Shown here in pieces: positions 23,801 through 35,700 of a DNA stretch of 64,000 nucleotides; position 1 is the stretch's first letter, and every line of letters begins with the position of its first letter. Under the pieces are notes generated by a model. The model was not told the origin of the DNA, searched no databases, and saw nothing but the letters and a program-made list of their open reading frames with translations. A program made the translations under genes and the position numbers. Source of the stretch: Cheilinus undulatus (lineage: Eukaryota; Chordata; Actinopteri; Labriformes; Labridae); contig NC_054870.1 of assembly GCF_018320785.1 (NCBI RefSeq), positions 6,555,933-6,619,932 on the forward strand, in the 5' to 3' direction.

Positions 23801-26800
23801 CTTAAATTAAACATAACACAGAACTAACTTCACTGACCTCCGATGTTGGCGATGGATTCTGGTCCGATGAGCTGGTCTTCAAACAATCTCGTCGCCTCTC
23901 TGAGCTTCAGGTTCGGCTCCCAGCAGCCCTTCATCACCGGAGGTTCTTTTAAACTGCACAAACAATAAAGTCTATTAAACGACAAAGTAAGAAATAAAAG
24001 CATACCTGTAGAAGTTAGAAGATGAAATCACCCATCTTCATTCTAAGCATGAGGCCAACAATAGACGATATTTATTTAATCATTTATCTGAGTTTTTACA
24101 TATCTAAATTCAAAGAACTAATTCTAACTTTTATTAATCAGATATCACAGAACACTGATGTAAAGATGTCTGAATCTGGGTTAAAAACACATTTAAACAG
24201 GTAAAACACATGCACTTACTATAGAAAATTAAAAAAAATGTCATTTTTTGTTTGACATTCTTTCTGCAGTATTTAGTCTTTAACCCTGTTAAGACCTTTG
24301 AACTGATTCAAGTATGAATGCTGCTCTATAAATAAACCTCTGTTGATTATTTTGATTACCATGTCTTTTTCTTCACTGCTCCTTTTCCCCATTTATCCTC
24401 CTCTTATTGACTCCTTTTTGTCCTTCTCTCTCTTGCATGTTTTATTTTCCTGTCTTTCTCTGCTTCCCCTCCTCTTTCTCCCTGTTTTCTCCTCTTTATT
24501 TGCATTATCAATGCTAACACTTAACTGCTGGGGTGAACAGCGCCCATAACTGCTCTTTAACACCATTGTTATTGTGTTTGGCAGGTTGCTGTATTTGGCA
24601 GTGTTACTAACAATAATGTCAGGATGAATTAAAGAAGAGTAAAAAAAAATGGGCTTAACTTTCACCCTTTCTACAGAACTACTCAGGTATCCATCAAGTA
24701 AAAGTAGTGTGAGTGTTTCATTTGGAGTTTACTTTAAGTATTGCGACACTACTGATGAGTCATACAGAAAATATGAGCTTTATCTCCAACCAGGCTTAGA
24801 TAAAATCATCATCTACAAGTACAATTTACAGCGTTAATTAAACTCATATAGGGGTAAATCCCACGCTGTAAAAGTGTTTTATTTGAGTCACACTACATAA
24901 AGTTAAACTACACTTTTAAAATAAATATTTTACAGTCTGACAGAGGTGCACCAACTCTTTAAAGTCTGTGGTAAGGTGGGTCTCCTCTGGCAAGAACAAA
25001 GCAGAAAGTCAACCTCACAGCAAGGAAATGCATACTGATGAAGAATAGTCACCATGAATTCCTTAGGAACACCTAAAGTCACAGGTGGGAGCTCTAACTC
25101 AGTGGATAACTTCACTCATGGTGCAAACACTCCACCAGAAACATGAACAAAAGAACCCCAGTAGTCATCAGCTGTTTTGAGTTGTGATGTGGACTCATTT
25201 TTTTCTCTGTGTGCTACTGTGGAGTCAACAGAGAAGGAAAAAGTACAACAGTGTAGTACTCAAGTTAAAAGGAACTATTACTTTGGTTAAAATGCTTGTA
25301 AGTAGAAGTAAAAGTACTCATTTCAAAATGCACTCAAAAAGTACAAGTACCCTAAAAAACCTACTCATTTACAGTCATTTGAGTAGATGTAATCAGTTAC
25401 TTTCCATCCCTGAGTGTTAGTGACTGTGGATGAGATCTATGAGGGCTCAAAATGCTGTGTCTTCTGGTCTAGGCTCGCCCTCAAACGGGTGGTCGGGTTG
25501 TGGTAGAAAAGCGAATCCCCTACCACACTGGGCTGCCAAGCCGAGTCAAACCAAGTAGAGCCGAGCCGCTCAGTGTGATGGAAAAACCCCATAAAGTTTC
25601 TAGTTTTGTTTGATGGACCCTAACCTTCATCTGATTCCAGGATTAACAGGATTATTCAGATTTTCAGACTATATGACAGAGAGGGCAGGAAGCTCACACC
25701 ATCAGTTTGATGTTTTCCTGTTTTCCTCACACTAAAGGGTTAGTTTCTGTCTCTGTGTATCTGTGAGCCTTTACTGCTGGACTTCAGTAGGATCCTGAGA
25801 TCTTCCTCTCTCTAACAGTCTATAACGTCACCAACTACTGAGCATTTCATACTTTTAATCAGAGTGTTTTCCTTAAACTCCCAAACAGCCAGAATACCGG
25901 CTGGTGCAGTAGAACAGGTAAAGTGAATTTTGTCTCCCCACTAATCTGGGGCCCTAGGTGATCGCCTACCTTTGCCTAGCAGTAAAGTCTGCCTGTGACT
26001 GTTCCTGTCACACTGCTCTGCTATTCTTCTTCATCATTATTCCAACTTTACAGTTTCCTGTGATGGTTTTAGTTTTTTTTTAAAAACCAAATCATACATT
26101 ATCACATTTGGTTTAGAAACATTTGTAGCATAAACAGTTTAATATCTGAGGTTTTAGCGTCTAGATGAACAGCCCTCATGCATCTGATGTTGTTTCTTAA
26201 CTGAATTATTAACCAGGACAAGCAGCAGAGTCAGCAGATTTTCAGATATCTGCAGCACAAAGTGAACCATGAGCTCCCTCACAGACAAGCAAACTGTGGT
26301 TTATACAAAACAATCACACAAACAGAACAGAGCAGCATTTTAAACTGAGTCTGTCATCAGAGACGGATCACAGAACTCAAATTCAGGGCTGAAAAAAACC
26401 CTAGACTTTGAGCTGGAGTCTGGGGCAGGATTGATAAATGATCTATAAATTAGAAATCATTAATATAAACTTGGTTTATCTCAAACAGAAGATGCTGGTG
26501 AGTAAAAGTGTGAACCCACATGAATACATCAGGATGGATGGGAGACTCCAGGATCAGGATGATGACCAGGAGAGGAAGCAGCAGAAACCCACCCAGAGAG
26601 AGCAGAGTCACCTGGAAAACCCTCCCGCTGTAGGTGCTGGAACAGGAAACAGAGTCAGGACACTTCAGGAACAGGACCGGATGTAGGACACGGTCTAAGC
26701 TCTGATTTAGACATCAAGAAGATAAAGCAGGCTACATCAAAGATGGTTTTAGGATATGGTTCTAAACTCTGACTGAGCCATCAAGAGGGCCAACATGGGA

Positions 26801-29800
26801 CCACACAGGAGACGGTTTTAGGACAAGGTCTAAGCTCTGATTTAGACATCACGAAGGCCAACAAGGTGCCAACTGGGAGACAGTTTTAGGACTCTGTCTC
26901 TACTCTGATTTTGCCATTAAGAAGCCTAAAGCAGGCCACACAGAAGACTGTCTAGAAACGGTGTAGCTTGTTTTTCTTGTCAAGTATAACAGAAAAAGGT
27001 GAAGTTATAAGGTTTTTACACTTTATAACAGTTCAGTTCAGATCAAAATAAATAAAAATAGTCTATTTATAATTCTATAACCACAGGAATATTTAACATT
27101 GTACACTTAAAATGACCCTGACTGTTGTCTCTCTTGCTGTTGTTTTCATAAATTTCACAATATTGTGGTTTCACGGATTAAACGATGTTACTAACACTCC
27201 TTAAGACTGGGGCTGGGCACTTAATCGCAAATTAGATTAGATTGCAATATGGCCTGCTGCAATTTACAAATCACAGAAGTTGCAAAGTTTCTTTAACTTG
27301 AAATGTGTCAAAAACCAGTTTAATAAATCAGATTTTTGCAGCAGCAGAGATTTTATGCACATTATGCAAACATTCAAGTGTCAAATTTTTTATAACAGTT
27401 TACAAAAATCCTCCCTTTTGTGTTTTATGAATGTTACCTAAAATTGATGATGCTTAGTGTGAGTTCACAAAAGCCATACCCCAGGTTGTGATCAGGTGAC
27501 AGCCAGCTCACCTCCTCCACCCCAGCCGCCTCCTTTTTAGCATAAAGCTTGTTGCACCTCCCTATTCAGATTCATGCTGCTATGGATTATTTCTTCTGAA
27601 TAATTTCATGTTTTCAATAAACACTGTCATAAATGTATCCATTATGGATGTTTCTAGCGATGCACTCAAAAGTCAAAGCATGCTGCTGACTAACCCAGGG
27701 AGTGTCTTTAGAGCAGAGCCTTCTCTGCCAACTAAAACTGTAGTAGATCCATTTTTCAGTAAAATGGTTAAATGTATGATGAGTGTCCTGGCTGAATGTA
27801 GGCTATAATATGGAATGATTTATTGCTTGAATTTGTAAAAAAAAAAAACAAAACAAAACAAAAAAAAAAAACATAAAATGAGGGACCTAAGAATAATTGC
27901 ATATTAAATCACAATTGCAATATTGGAGAGAAAAAAATCGTAATTAGATTATTTTTGCAAATCATTCAGTCCTACTTAAGAGGCGGCCTGAAACCTTTGT
28001 TATCAGTTCAGCTGTTCGACTCATATCTTTAATAATAAAGCATAAAGCGCTGTTTAAAATATCCTGACCCAAAACTTTGACTTTACAGCGTCATTTAATG
28101 CTGGTTTGGATGACACTGATGAGCCTGGTAAGCCAAGCTATTGTTTCTAGTGACAACACAACCAGGCACAGTACAAATAAGTATCATAACTATCATTTAG
28201 GGGCATTCACACACCAGAATGTTGTTCAATGCCTTAATATTTTTCATATCATGTAAGTCAAATCACAAGATTTATAAAGCATGTTGGTCTGGGAGAAGTC
28301 AGACTACTTCCATGGTGGAGTAATTTGTGTTTTATGTTTAAAAAAAAAGCATTTTGAATGTGGTCAGTGTAGCAGAAAGATTTTGAATCTGAAAGGCTGA
28401 TCCAAAGTCAAGACAAATTTCATGCTAAACTGGGAATAAAAAACATGGAAAACAAAAAACAAATCACTTCCTCTTTCTCCTTTGTTTCCCAAAAGAAATG
28501 AATTATAGAAGTTTTGTTGTGATCAAAAAAGGAAGGTCAAAGAACATAACACTCCTGATGTAACATTATTTTCTCCATCTGTGTGACCTGCTGCAGGTGT
28601 TGTGAAAAAGGATGTTACTTTTCCAGTGTTCTGTTTTTTGATTTCCCTTTTTGATCAGAACAAAAAACAAAAAGACGAAAACAACTGTGTTCATTACACT
28701 ATATTCTGGAAAACAGAAAAAGGTACATTTTTTGTTTTCCTTTTATTGCTAGTTTAATCTGAACTGCTTGAAAGAGCCAAGGGAGTTTTTTTGTTTTGTT
28801 TTGTTCTCATGCTTTTAAACAATAAGTGTGTTTTTTGATTTGGTAATTTTCTTTTTAAGTTAAAAGTCTGTTTGTTGTAAATTAGACTGACTGTATATTG
28901 GTGTTTCACCTGATAGTTAATTGAACAAGTTTTAAATGTGCATTCATGTGCCGCCTGTTGGTGTTGTGGCTATTTGCATCCATGTTTTCTATCAATACAA
29001 AGCATTTTGAATTCGTATTAGTGTGAGACTTCATGGCCACCATACATTAAGCACGATAATAACTCACAGCATTTGTATGCCTTTACCCCGTTTGTTGTTA
29101 GATACTGGACATAGTAAAGAAGTGGGAAGTTATTCAAATACAGATGTGCAATCAGCTACGTGCCATTTTAATAACCAACAATCGGAACAGAATTATGACT
29201 GAGTTTAAACTTGAATTATTTGTACACCCCTACCGTCTTCTCAGCCAGGATTTCGAACAGAGAACTTTGACTGTCCTCCATGTTTGTTTTGAAGTTTGTT
29301 TACGCCATATTATCACATGGTGGCTTTGGTACAGGACTGATACCACCAATACTGAACCACAGCATCCCTACATCCATATCCAGGACTTCAACTTTATATC
29401 CTAAATATCAGCATTACATGATCTTTACTAATTTGGTAAAAGCACCTTAAATACAATAACAATTCCACTTTGACCACAAATGTCACATCACCGATTGAAT
29501 TCTCACCTAATGGTGGTTATTCTAATGTAAACAATGTTTTTACTGAACATTTGACCTGACAGATACTGTTTAATCGTCAACATAACATTTTGTACTGATA
29601 TGATATTGTCTTATTCTTAATCTCGTTGAAAATATATCAGTAAATATTAAAACAGTATAATCTGCCCAGCCCTCCATGTTCGGTATCTGATCGGTTAAAC
29701 TTCGGTTGAGTAATCGGATCCCGGAAACACTGAGCCTCTCCCTCTGCGGCTGTTTGGGTGACGGATGGTCCCATTACGGTTCCTATCGGTGCTCCTGTTA

Positions 29801-29936
29801 AGGTTCCCAAACCGGGATGTGGGTCACGGAGCGGTTCTGGTCCCCTCTCTTACCTCGATGACTTGTAGCGGTGCTCCGGCAGCTCGTCGGTGATGACCCG
29901 CGGTCTCTGCACCCGCCGGAACCGAAGCCCCTCCAT
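17241..29936 (-). CDS. apmap: Adipocyte plasma membrane-associated protein, 9 exons
   Basis: Exons in transcript order are 29936-29854, 26636-26520, 23953-23838, 22603-22511, 21513-21397, 19847-19673, 19493-19359, 19278-19086 and 17450-17241. Phases join throughout to 412 aa, close to the 416 aa of human APMAP. A short cytoplasmic N-terminus rich in arginine is followed by one membrane helix at about residues 34-57 (type II topology), then a strictosidine-synthase-like six-bladed beta-propeller. Family hallmarks include [12 protein letters not shown] and [12 protein letters not shown] (exon 6), RFPNG and [10 protein letters not shown] (exon 7), [11 protein letters not shown] (exon 8) and SEVHEHDG (exon 9). 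A sequon at N156 (NGT) and the C136/C145 pair are visible. The mammalian protein has arylesterase activity and is linked to adipocyte differentiation; its substrate is not settled. An in-frame TAG precedes the chosen ATG, and an out-of-frame ATG starts 5 nt before it. Exon 2 has two in-frame acceptors 9 nt apart. Confidence 0.95.
17920..18870. repeat. About 30-bp tandem array in apmap intron 8
   Basis: Roughly thirty degenerate units of the form GCTAAGCTAGCACACAGTTTAATTA. The units are rich in AAGCTAGC and TTAATTA, so the array has many short palindromes. It lies wholly between exons 9 and 8 of apmap. Confidence 0.85.
20259..20802 (-). mobile_element. Short Tc1/mariner-type inverted-repeat element, copy A (intact)
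   Basis: A 544-bp element with ends CAGTGCTTAACAAATT and AATTTTTTAAGCACTG, preceded by TA. Near the right end it keeps a coding relic, ATGGTAAAATGTGGAAAG..., reading MVKCGKLTE and ALDDAGWS, like a Tc1 helix-turn-helix. It lacks the rest of a transposase. Copy B at 46866-48257 is inverted relative to this one. Confidence 0.8.
20803..21075. repeat. TA/CATA microsatellite
   Basis: Alternating (TA)n and TATACATA-type repeats followed by (CA)n. It abuts the right end of the element at 20259-20802 and yields spurious tyrosine/isoleucine-rich open frames on both strands. Confidence 0.95.
22160..22318. mobile_element. hAT-like element end fragment
   Basis: Ends with GGTTGTGAACCACTG, the complement of CAGTGGTTCACAACC, a hAT-type terminus; related to the end near 23165 and to 45129-45449. 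Confidence 0.45.
22970..23175. mobile_element. hAT-like element end fragment
   Basis: Shares cttttcttagacacgagaagggc...aatgattaggaatcactg with the fragment ending at 22318. Only one terminus is recognisable. Confidence 0.45.
23176..23480. other. Unrecognised G+C-richer stretch in apmap intron 3
   Basis: Starts TACCGTCCCGGTGGATAGTA and differs in composition from its surroundings. No frame, RNA fold or known repeat was recognised by eye. Confidence 0.3.
25398..25416. mobile_element. Terminus of a hAT-like repeat
   Basis: AGTTACTTTCCATCCCTG is the complement of a CAGGGATGG-type end; upstream sequence to about 25270 (aaagtactcatttcaaaatgc) belongs to it. The opposite end was not found. Confidence 0.4.
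27208..27974. mobile_element. hAT-type element, 767 bp, in apmap intron 1
   Basis: Ends TGGGGCTGGGC and, inverted, TAGGACTGAAT, flanked by CTTAAGAC (27200-27207) and CTTAAGAG (27975-27982), a 7/8 target duplication. The inside (27485-27600) is related to 50950-51190. No transposase. Confidence 0.7.
28000..29690. other. apmap intron 1, nothing recognised
   Basis: AT-rich intronic sequence with no supported gene, repeat array or RNA. Confidence 0.4.
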
Positions 29937-30150
29937 CTCATTCGGGCTGGACTAGGATAGTTTGCCCGGCACGGTTCACTAGGGTAGCTGGAGCTGTTTG
30001 ACCCGGGTGTAAAGGAGATAACCCCGTGGAAAGCCGCTGACCATTCTACCGGGGCTCTGACAGCGACAGCCACTTCCGCTTTGTTGCTTCAAAATAAAAT
30101 ACCCCACTCGCCAAAAACGTTAAAATATAACGCTTTAACCGTTTCCGGTA
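29690..30150 (-). promoter_or_regulatory. CpG-rich apmap promoter and first-exon region
   Basis: This stretch is clearly richer in G+C and CpG than the AT-rich DNA on either side, and it spans apmap coding exon 1 (29854-29936). That is the usual look of a vertebrate CpG-island promoter. The transcription start cannot be placed from sequence alone; no TATA box is evident. Confidence 0.5.
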
Positions 30151-30254
30151 CAATTACCGTGAGCTCTGTGTGAAATGATAGTACACGCTCCTCTAGAAGA
30201 ATGAAGTTAGAATAACGACAGCCTTGTCTGAAGAAAAAATGTTTTCACGACATA

Positions 30255-30515
30255 GGGGAGAAGTACTACACTACCCACAATCCCAGAGTGTCACGGCGAC
30301 ATCTCTGATTGGCGGGGCCCACTGTCACCATGGTTATGTCTACAACCCCGCGAACTTTGGCTGTGTGACGACTAAATATAAACACAACACTAAACATTTG
30401 ATTAACATTACAAACACCAAACTTTTATGAAGAAGTCCGTTTACGTTTTAAAATGTTTAAAGTCACCATTACAGGTGAATTAAGGGAGCTGCAATGGATT
30501 GTGGGATGTGCAGTT
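30255..30515. repeat. Small repeat beside the apmap promoter
   Basis: CACTACCCACAATCCCAGAG...ACATCTCTGATTGGCGG recurs at 61386-61440 with few changes. A partly inverted version, GGATTGTGGGATGTGCAG, is near 30495. The CTACCCACAATCCCAGAG stretch loosely resembles a ZNF143-type promoter motif. Confidence 0.5.
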
Positions 30516-30791
30516 CCATCATTCCCAACAATATTAAACAGTATATTAAATCTTTGCATCTCTGGCTTTTAGGACATCCGAGAATTAGGGGCATTTTCTG
30601 TCATAAAATTCTAAACAATCAGTGCTAAAAACCTCACATGGATTACTTCAAATTTCATGTGTCCTGAAGCAATATATAAAAACAGTTGTGGTAAAAGTGG
30701 TTCTAAAATTTTATTCTAATTACAAAATAGCCCGCAGCATCCTATTTTTTTTTTTTTTTTTTTAATAATAATATAGTACCACCCTCTAAAT

Positions 30792-31743
30792 CAGTGGTTC
30801 TCAACGTTGGATTCGGGACCCCATTGGGGGGTAAAAGACTATTTTTTAATTTACACTGTTGCCACTTTACACCAATTTTGCCATCTGGCCATTTTGTCAT
30901 CATTTTTTCCCACCAGTTTTGCCAACTGGAACACATTTTTGCCACTTAAAACCCATTTTTGTCAGTTTTAAACCCTTTCCACCACCTTTTTTTCTGCCTG
31001 TTTTTGCCACTTCAAAACCAAATCTTGCCACTCTGCCTATTGTTGGCTCTGTTGACCATTACTGCCACTATTAACCCCTTTTTACCACTTTTACACCCCA
31101 TTTCACAATATGCTAATTTTTGCCAGTTAGACCCATTTCTGCCTTTTTCTGCCTTAGCTAACCCTTTTATGCCAGTTTATATCATTTTTCCATCCCATTT
31201 CCCAAAATTTCTACCTCTTTACTATTTTAATACCATTTCAGCCCATTTCTAAATCCCCTTCTACCACTTAATATGCCTGTTTTTGCCACTTTGACCCATT
31301 TTTGATTATTTTTTGCTACTGTATTCTGATTTTTGGCACTTCTAACCCATTTCTGCTACTTTTAAACTCCAATTTCACCACCTTTCCCAGCTTTTTTGCC
31401 ATTATTAACCCACTTTGGCTATTTTTAATGTATTTTAATTATGTTTTAAACAAAAGGATTAACACTTTTAAGAGGTCTACTTATTGCACAAATGAATTAA
31501 AAAGATATTTATTTCTTTGATAAGAGTGGTTATTATTCAAGTTAAATATAAAATACCACAGCTTAACTTACAATGGACCCTGATTTGCTGGCCCCCAGTT
31601 TGGCTGGGCTATTTTTCCGTGGCCTTGTCTGCACATGACTATTCTTGAATGTGCATGACTGTGTTCAGCCACTTTCAGGTACAGTGGGGGTCTCTGGCAC
31701 CTTTATTTTGGGGGTCATGGGCTGAAAAGGTTAAGAATCATTG
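30792..31743. mobile_element. hAT-type element, 952 bp
   Basis: Ends CAGTGGTTCTCAAC and, inverted, CAATGATTCTTAAC, with exact 8-bp duplications CTCTAAAT at 30784-30791 and 31744-31751. The inside is dominated by degenerate TTTTGCCACTTTTAACCC-like units (30850-31440). It lies between apmap and the zinc-finger gene. Confidence 0.85.
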
Positions 31744-32513
31744 CTCTAAATGACCAGCTTACATATCAAATGTGACAGTTGTAGTAAGTTTAAAAATTGA
31801 CTTTTTAGGCATGATTTTGTAGATATATCTTTAATGTTTTTGCTACAACAGCTGTTAAATCCATAAAAAATATTTAAAATATGCCTGGGTATGATGTTTT
31901 TGTTTTTCCTGGAGTTTCTATGTTTTATGGCTCTTTTGTTGCCTGGGCTCTTATGATGGCTCTTATGACGGTTCTTGCAGTTCCTGGGATCTAACACTGA
32001 CTTTTTGTTTCTTAGTGTTATGCTTCTTATGTTGTTCTGGCTTGTTTCAGTTTTTTTGTGGTTTAACTTTTACGTTTTGTTCTATGTTGTTTTTGCCCTG
32101 TGCTAAAGCACTTTGTAAACCTACGTGTCAGAGGGTGCTATACAAATAAAGTTATGATTATCTTCATTATTTTTTTTTTAGTACCCCAAAAACAACTTAA
32201 ATTCAGTATATGATCATTGACAATGGCAATCAAAATCAGTGCAATGCAGGCAGAGCATAATGATCATCAAAAGAGCAAATTATATTCAATGGTTTTTATT
32301 ACACTTTAAATTTGTGTATTTTACATTACAATGATATGAACAAGTAGTATGAAAGAGCTGGGACTTATGCTGAGGTATCAAAACCTTGGATCTAATTCTG
32401 TTGATTTCATGTGTTTTCAGTCATAACTAATGGAAATGTACTGCCACTCTAGAATATAAAACCACTAAAACTGATGAACTCAATCTAAGAATGAAATTAA
32501 ACCAAAACACCAG

Positions 32514-32519
32514 TTTATT
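32514..32519 (-). other. Candidate poly(A) signal of the zinc-finger gene
   Basis: AATAAA on the minus strand, about 225 nt beyond the stop codon at 32743-32745. Confidence 0.45.
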
Positions 32520-32742
32520 TGGGCACTATTTAGAGATTTTTACTTTAATTTAGAGGAAAAGGACTTTTTAATTTTGTTTCATTTCCCTAAAGCCTAGACT
32601 ATCTTTTGTGGTGTTCATCAGTGCATCCTTGTTTTCAGTGAAGACACAAACAAACCTCTCCTGTAAGCAGAAGCCCGTTCCCATTCAGTTTCAGGACATC
32701 TTTGGCCCTACAATCTTCATCAGCCTCCCATCTCCATCCCCT

Positions 32743-35700
32743 CTACCTCACTCCACCAGCAAGGACACACTTGTGCTCTCTGAGGTTCCTCATGGATGCA
32801 AAGTTCCTGCTGCAGACGGAGCAGCTGAACGGTTTCTCCCCCGTGTGAACCAGCTGGTGAGCCTTCAGGTTGTTGTTCTGGGTGAATCTCTTCCCGCACA
32901 CACCACACTCGAAGGGCTTCTCACCGCTATGGACGCGGTTGTGTCTGACCAGGTTTTGGGACACACTGAAGCTCTTCCCACAGACCTCACAAATGAAAGG
33001 TTTCTCTCCGCTGTGTGTGCGCTCGTGCAGCTTCATGCTGGCCTGTGTGGTGAAGGTTTTCTGACACTGAGGGCAGCTGAACGGCTTTCCCTCTGAGTGG
33101 CTGCGCCGGTGCATCTTCAGGTAGCTCAGAGAACTGTAGCCCCGCCCACAAACATCACAGGAGAAGGCTTTATTACCGCCGTGCAGCAGCAGGTGAGTCT
33201 TCAGGATGTGGGCGCTGCTGAAGCTTTTTCCACACTCGTCACAAGTGTGCGCTCTCTGTCCGTTGTGGACCAGCTGGTGGCGTTTCAGTGACGCTGATGT
33301 GGAGAAGTTTTTCGCACACTGGTTACAGCCGTACGGTTTGACGCCGGTGTGGCTCTGTTCATGAACCAGGAGGGCACTGCGCTGTCTGAATCCCCTCCCA
33401 CAGACATTACAAATAAACGCCCACTCACCACTGTGCACTGTGCGGTGTACTTTCAGGTGAGCAGCCTGGGTGAAAGTGCGGTTGCAGACATCGCAGCTGA
33501 ATGCCCGATTGCCAGAGTGGACGAGCTGGTGACGCTTCAGGTTAGCCGACACACTGAAGCACTTCCCACACATCTCACAGCTGAAGGCCTTCTCTCCGGT
33601 GTGGACGCGGCGGTGGACCGCCAAGCTGCTCCTGCTGGAGAAGCTGTTTCCACAGAGCTCACAGGTGTGCGGCCTCTCGCCTGTGTGCATCCTTAGGTGA
33701 GCTTTGAGGCTGCTCTGCTGGCCGAAGGTCTTCCTGCAGAAGCTGCAGGTAAATGGCCGCAGACCTTTGTGGATGGTGAGCTGGTGGACGCGGACGCTGC
33801 GCTGTGTGGTGAATCCTTTCTGACACGTTGGACATTTGAACGGTTTTTCCTCCAGATGGACTCTCAGGTGAGCTGTCAGGTAGCTGTTCTTGGAGAACTC
33901 CTTTCCACACTCCTTACAGCTGAATCTCTTGAGTGTTTTCTGACAGATCAGTTTGTGCTGAGGTAGGCGGCACCTCGCTGACAACATCTCGCCACAGGCC
34001 GAACACTTACGCCGACACCAACCGGATGTCTGGTGTGTCCTCAGGTGGCTACGGGTGCCAAATACCTTCCTGCAGTGCGAACAAGTGTGTGGCCGCTGCA
34101 CACTGTGGACGGTGAGCTGGTGGACTCGGAGGCTGCTGCGGGCGGAGAAGGCTTTCCCACAGGTGGGACAGGTGAAGGGCCGCTCTCTGGTGTGGACACG
34201 CAGGTGAGCGCTAAGGTTGGCACGTCTGGAGAAAGTGCTGCTGCAGATGCTGCAGCTGAACGTCTGTCTGCTGCTGTCTGCGGCCTCTGTCTCCAGGGGG
34301 TCTTCCCCTACAGGAGCTTCTGATTGGTGGAAAAGCTCTACCTGAGCGTATTCTTCTGCTGCAGGAAGGGGGGAGTCCTGCAGATGCTCCTCTGTGGACA
34401 GAGATATTATTAATGACAGCTGAGCAGTAAAAACAGAGCTGGGCACACATCTGTTAAGCCCTGTTTCCATCAGGGGGTCCGGTTTGATTCAGTTCGGTTT
34501 GGTACGCTAAACCCCCAAATAGTTTGCGTTTCCATAGACACCTGTGCTCTCACTGCTGTAAAAGCATGCATGTGAAGTCACAGACAGTGTGAGTCTACTG
34601 TTCCAGCAGCAGAGTTACAGAAAGGATGAGTGACAGAAATCAGTAAGGAATAAGCAGTAAACAGCTTTATTTCAGCTGAAAGTGCTTTTTAAAAAAATAA
34701 CTACATTTTAATGATGTTAATCGCTGTCAATAAAGATTCTCAGCTGATGGAATACGTGTACAGAGACAGTTTGAGTCGTAACGCTACGTTTATATGTGAA
34801 TTTATCTAGTCTATAACAGTTTATACGACAAAATATGACAGTTCAGAGCTGTACTGTGAGAATTCACCGCATTAGAAAAAAAGTAAAAGTTCAGCGTTAA
34901 AAAGTTCAGTGTTATAATCAAGCTAGATTAAGTCAGAAATCCAGGGTGCACTGATCTTTTTTTAAAAATGTCTGCTATAATACCTGGACCTGTTGTCCCG
35001 CTTCTTCAGACTGCCTGGCATAGGTGTGCCTTTAGTATCACTGTAAAGGTCCTTGCACACTGAGTCTGTTTTTTTTTTTGTCTAAATTTTTCACACGTTA
35101 AAAAGAAAATGGAGCACATTTTCCTGCATCCGTGTTTGACTCTGAAACTTTTGTCAGTCATTATTTTTTTCAGGACAGGTTCGATATTATGCAAATTCTC
35201 GCTTCAGTCCAGTTCATTTACATTTTTGGGAGAATGGAGTGAAACATATGCCTGTTCCTTTATATCCTTGCTGATGGATTGATGGTTAAATTTTTGATTT
35301 ACTGTGTTTACCTCTGGATAAACTGTGGCCCCATGGGGCCCCTAATGATGAAAACATGGCAGTAAAAGAAAGGTCCTTACTGTCCTCCAGCTGCTTGTCT
35401 TTCAGCTCATCGTTCTCCTCCAGCAGCCTCCTCAGCTCCTGCAGCAGAGCCCCGCAGATACTCCACAGCACGGCCTGCAGCTGCTCCTGCAGCACAAAAT
35501 ATTAATAACAATAATAACTGTCTGTACACATATAAACACACTGTGTACATAAAAACAGAGGGTGAATGAAGAGCAGCTGAAGTCTTCCTCATGAAACTAG
35601 GCTGCAGTGTCTGTGTTGATGCTCTTTGTGCTGAGGTACTCCAGCATTCCTGCTGTTCAGTCCAGAGTTTTCCAAAACAGGGGTCCCAAACACAGGGGAT

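Noticed and set aside
32608-34323. Open frames on the + strand and other minus frames over the zinc-finger exon
   Set aside because: Shadows of the periodic 84-bp finger coding unit; none has a recognisable domain.
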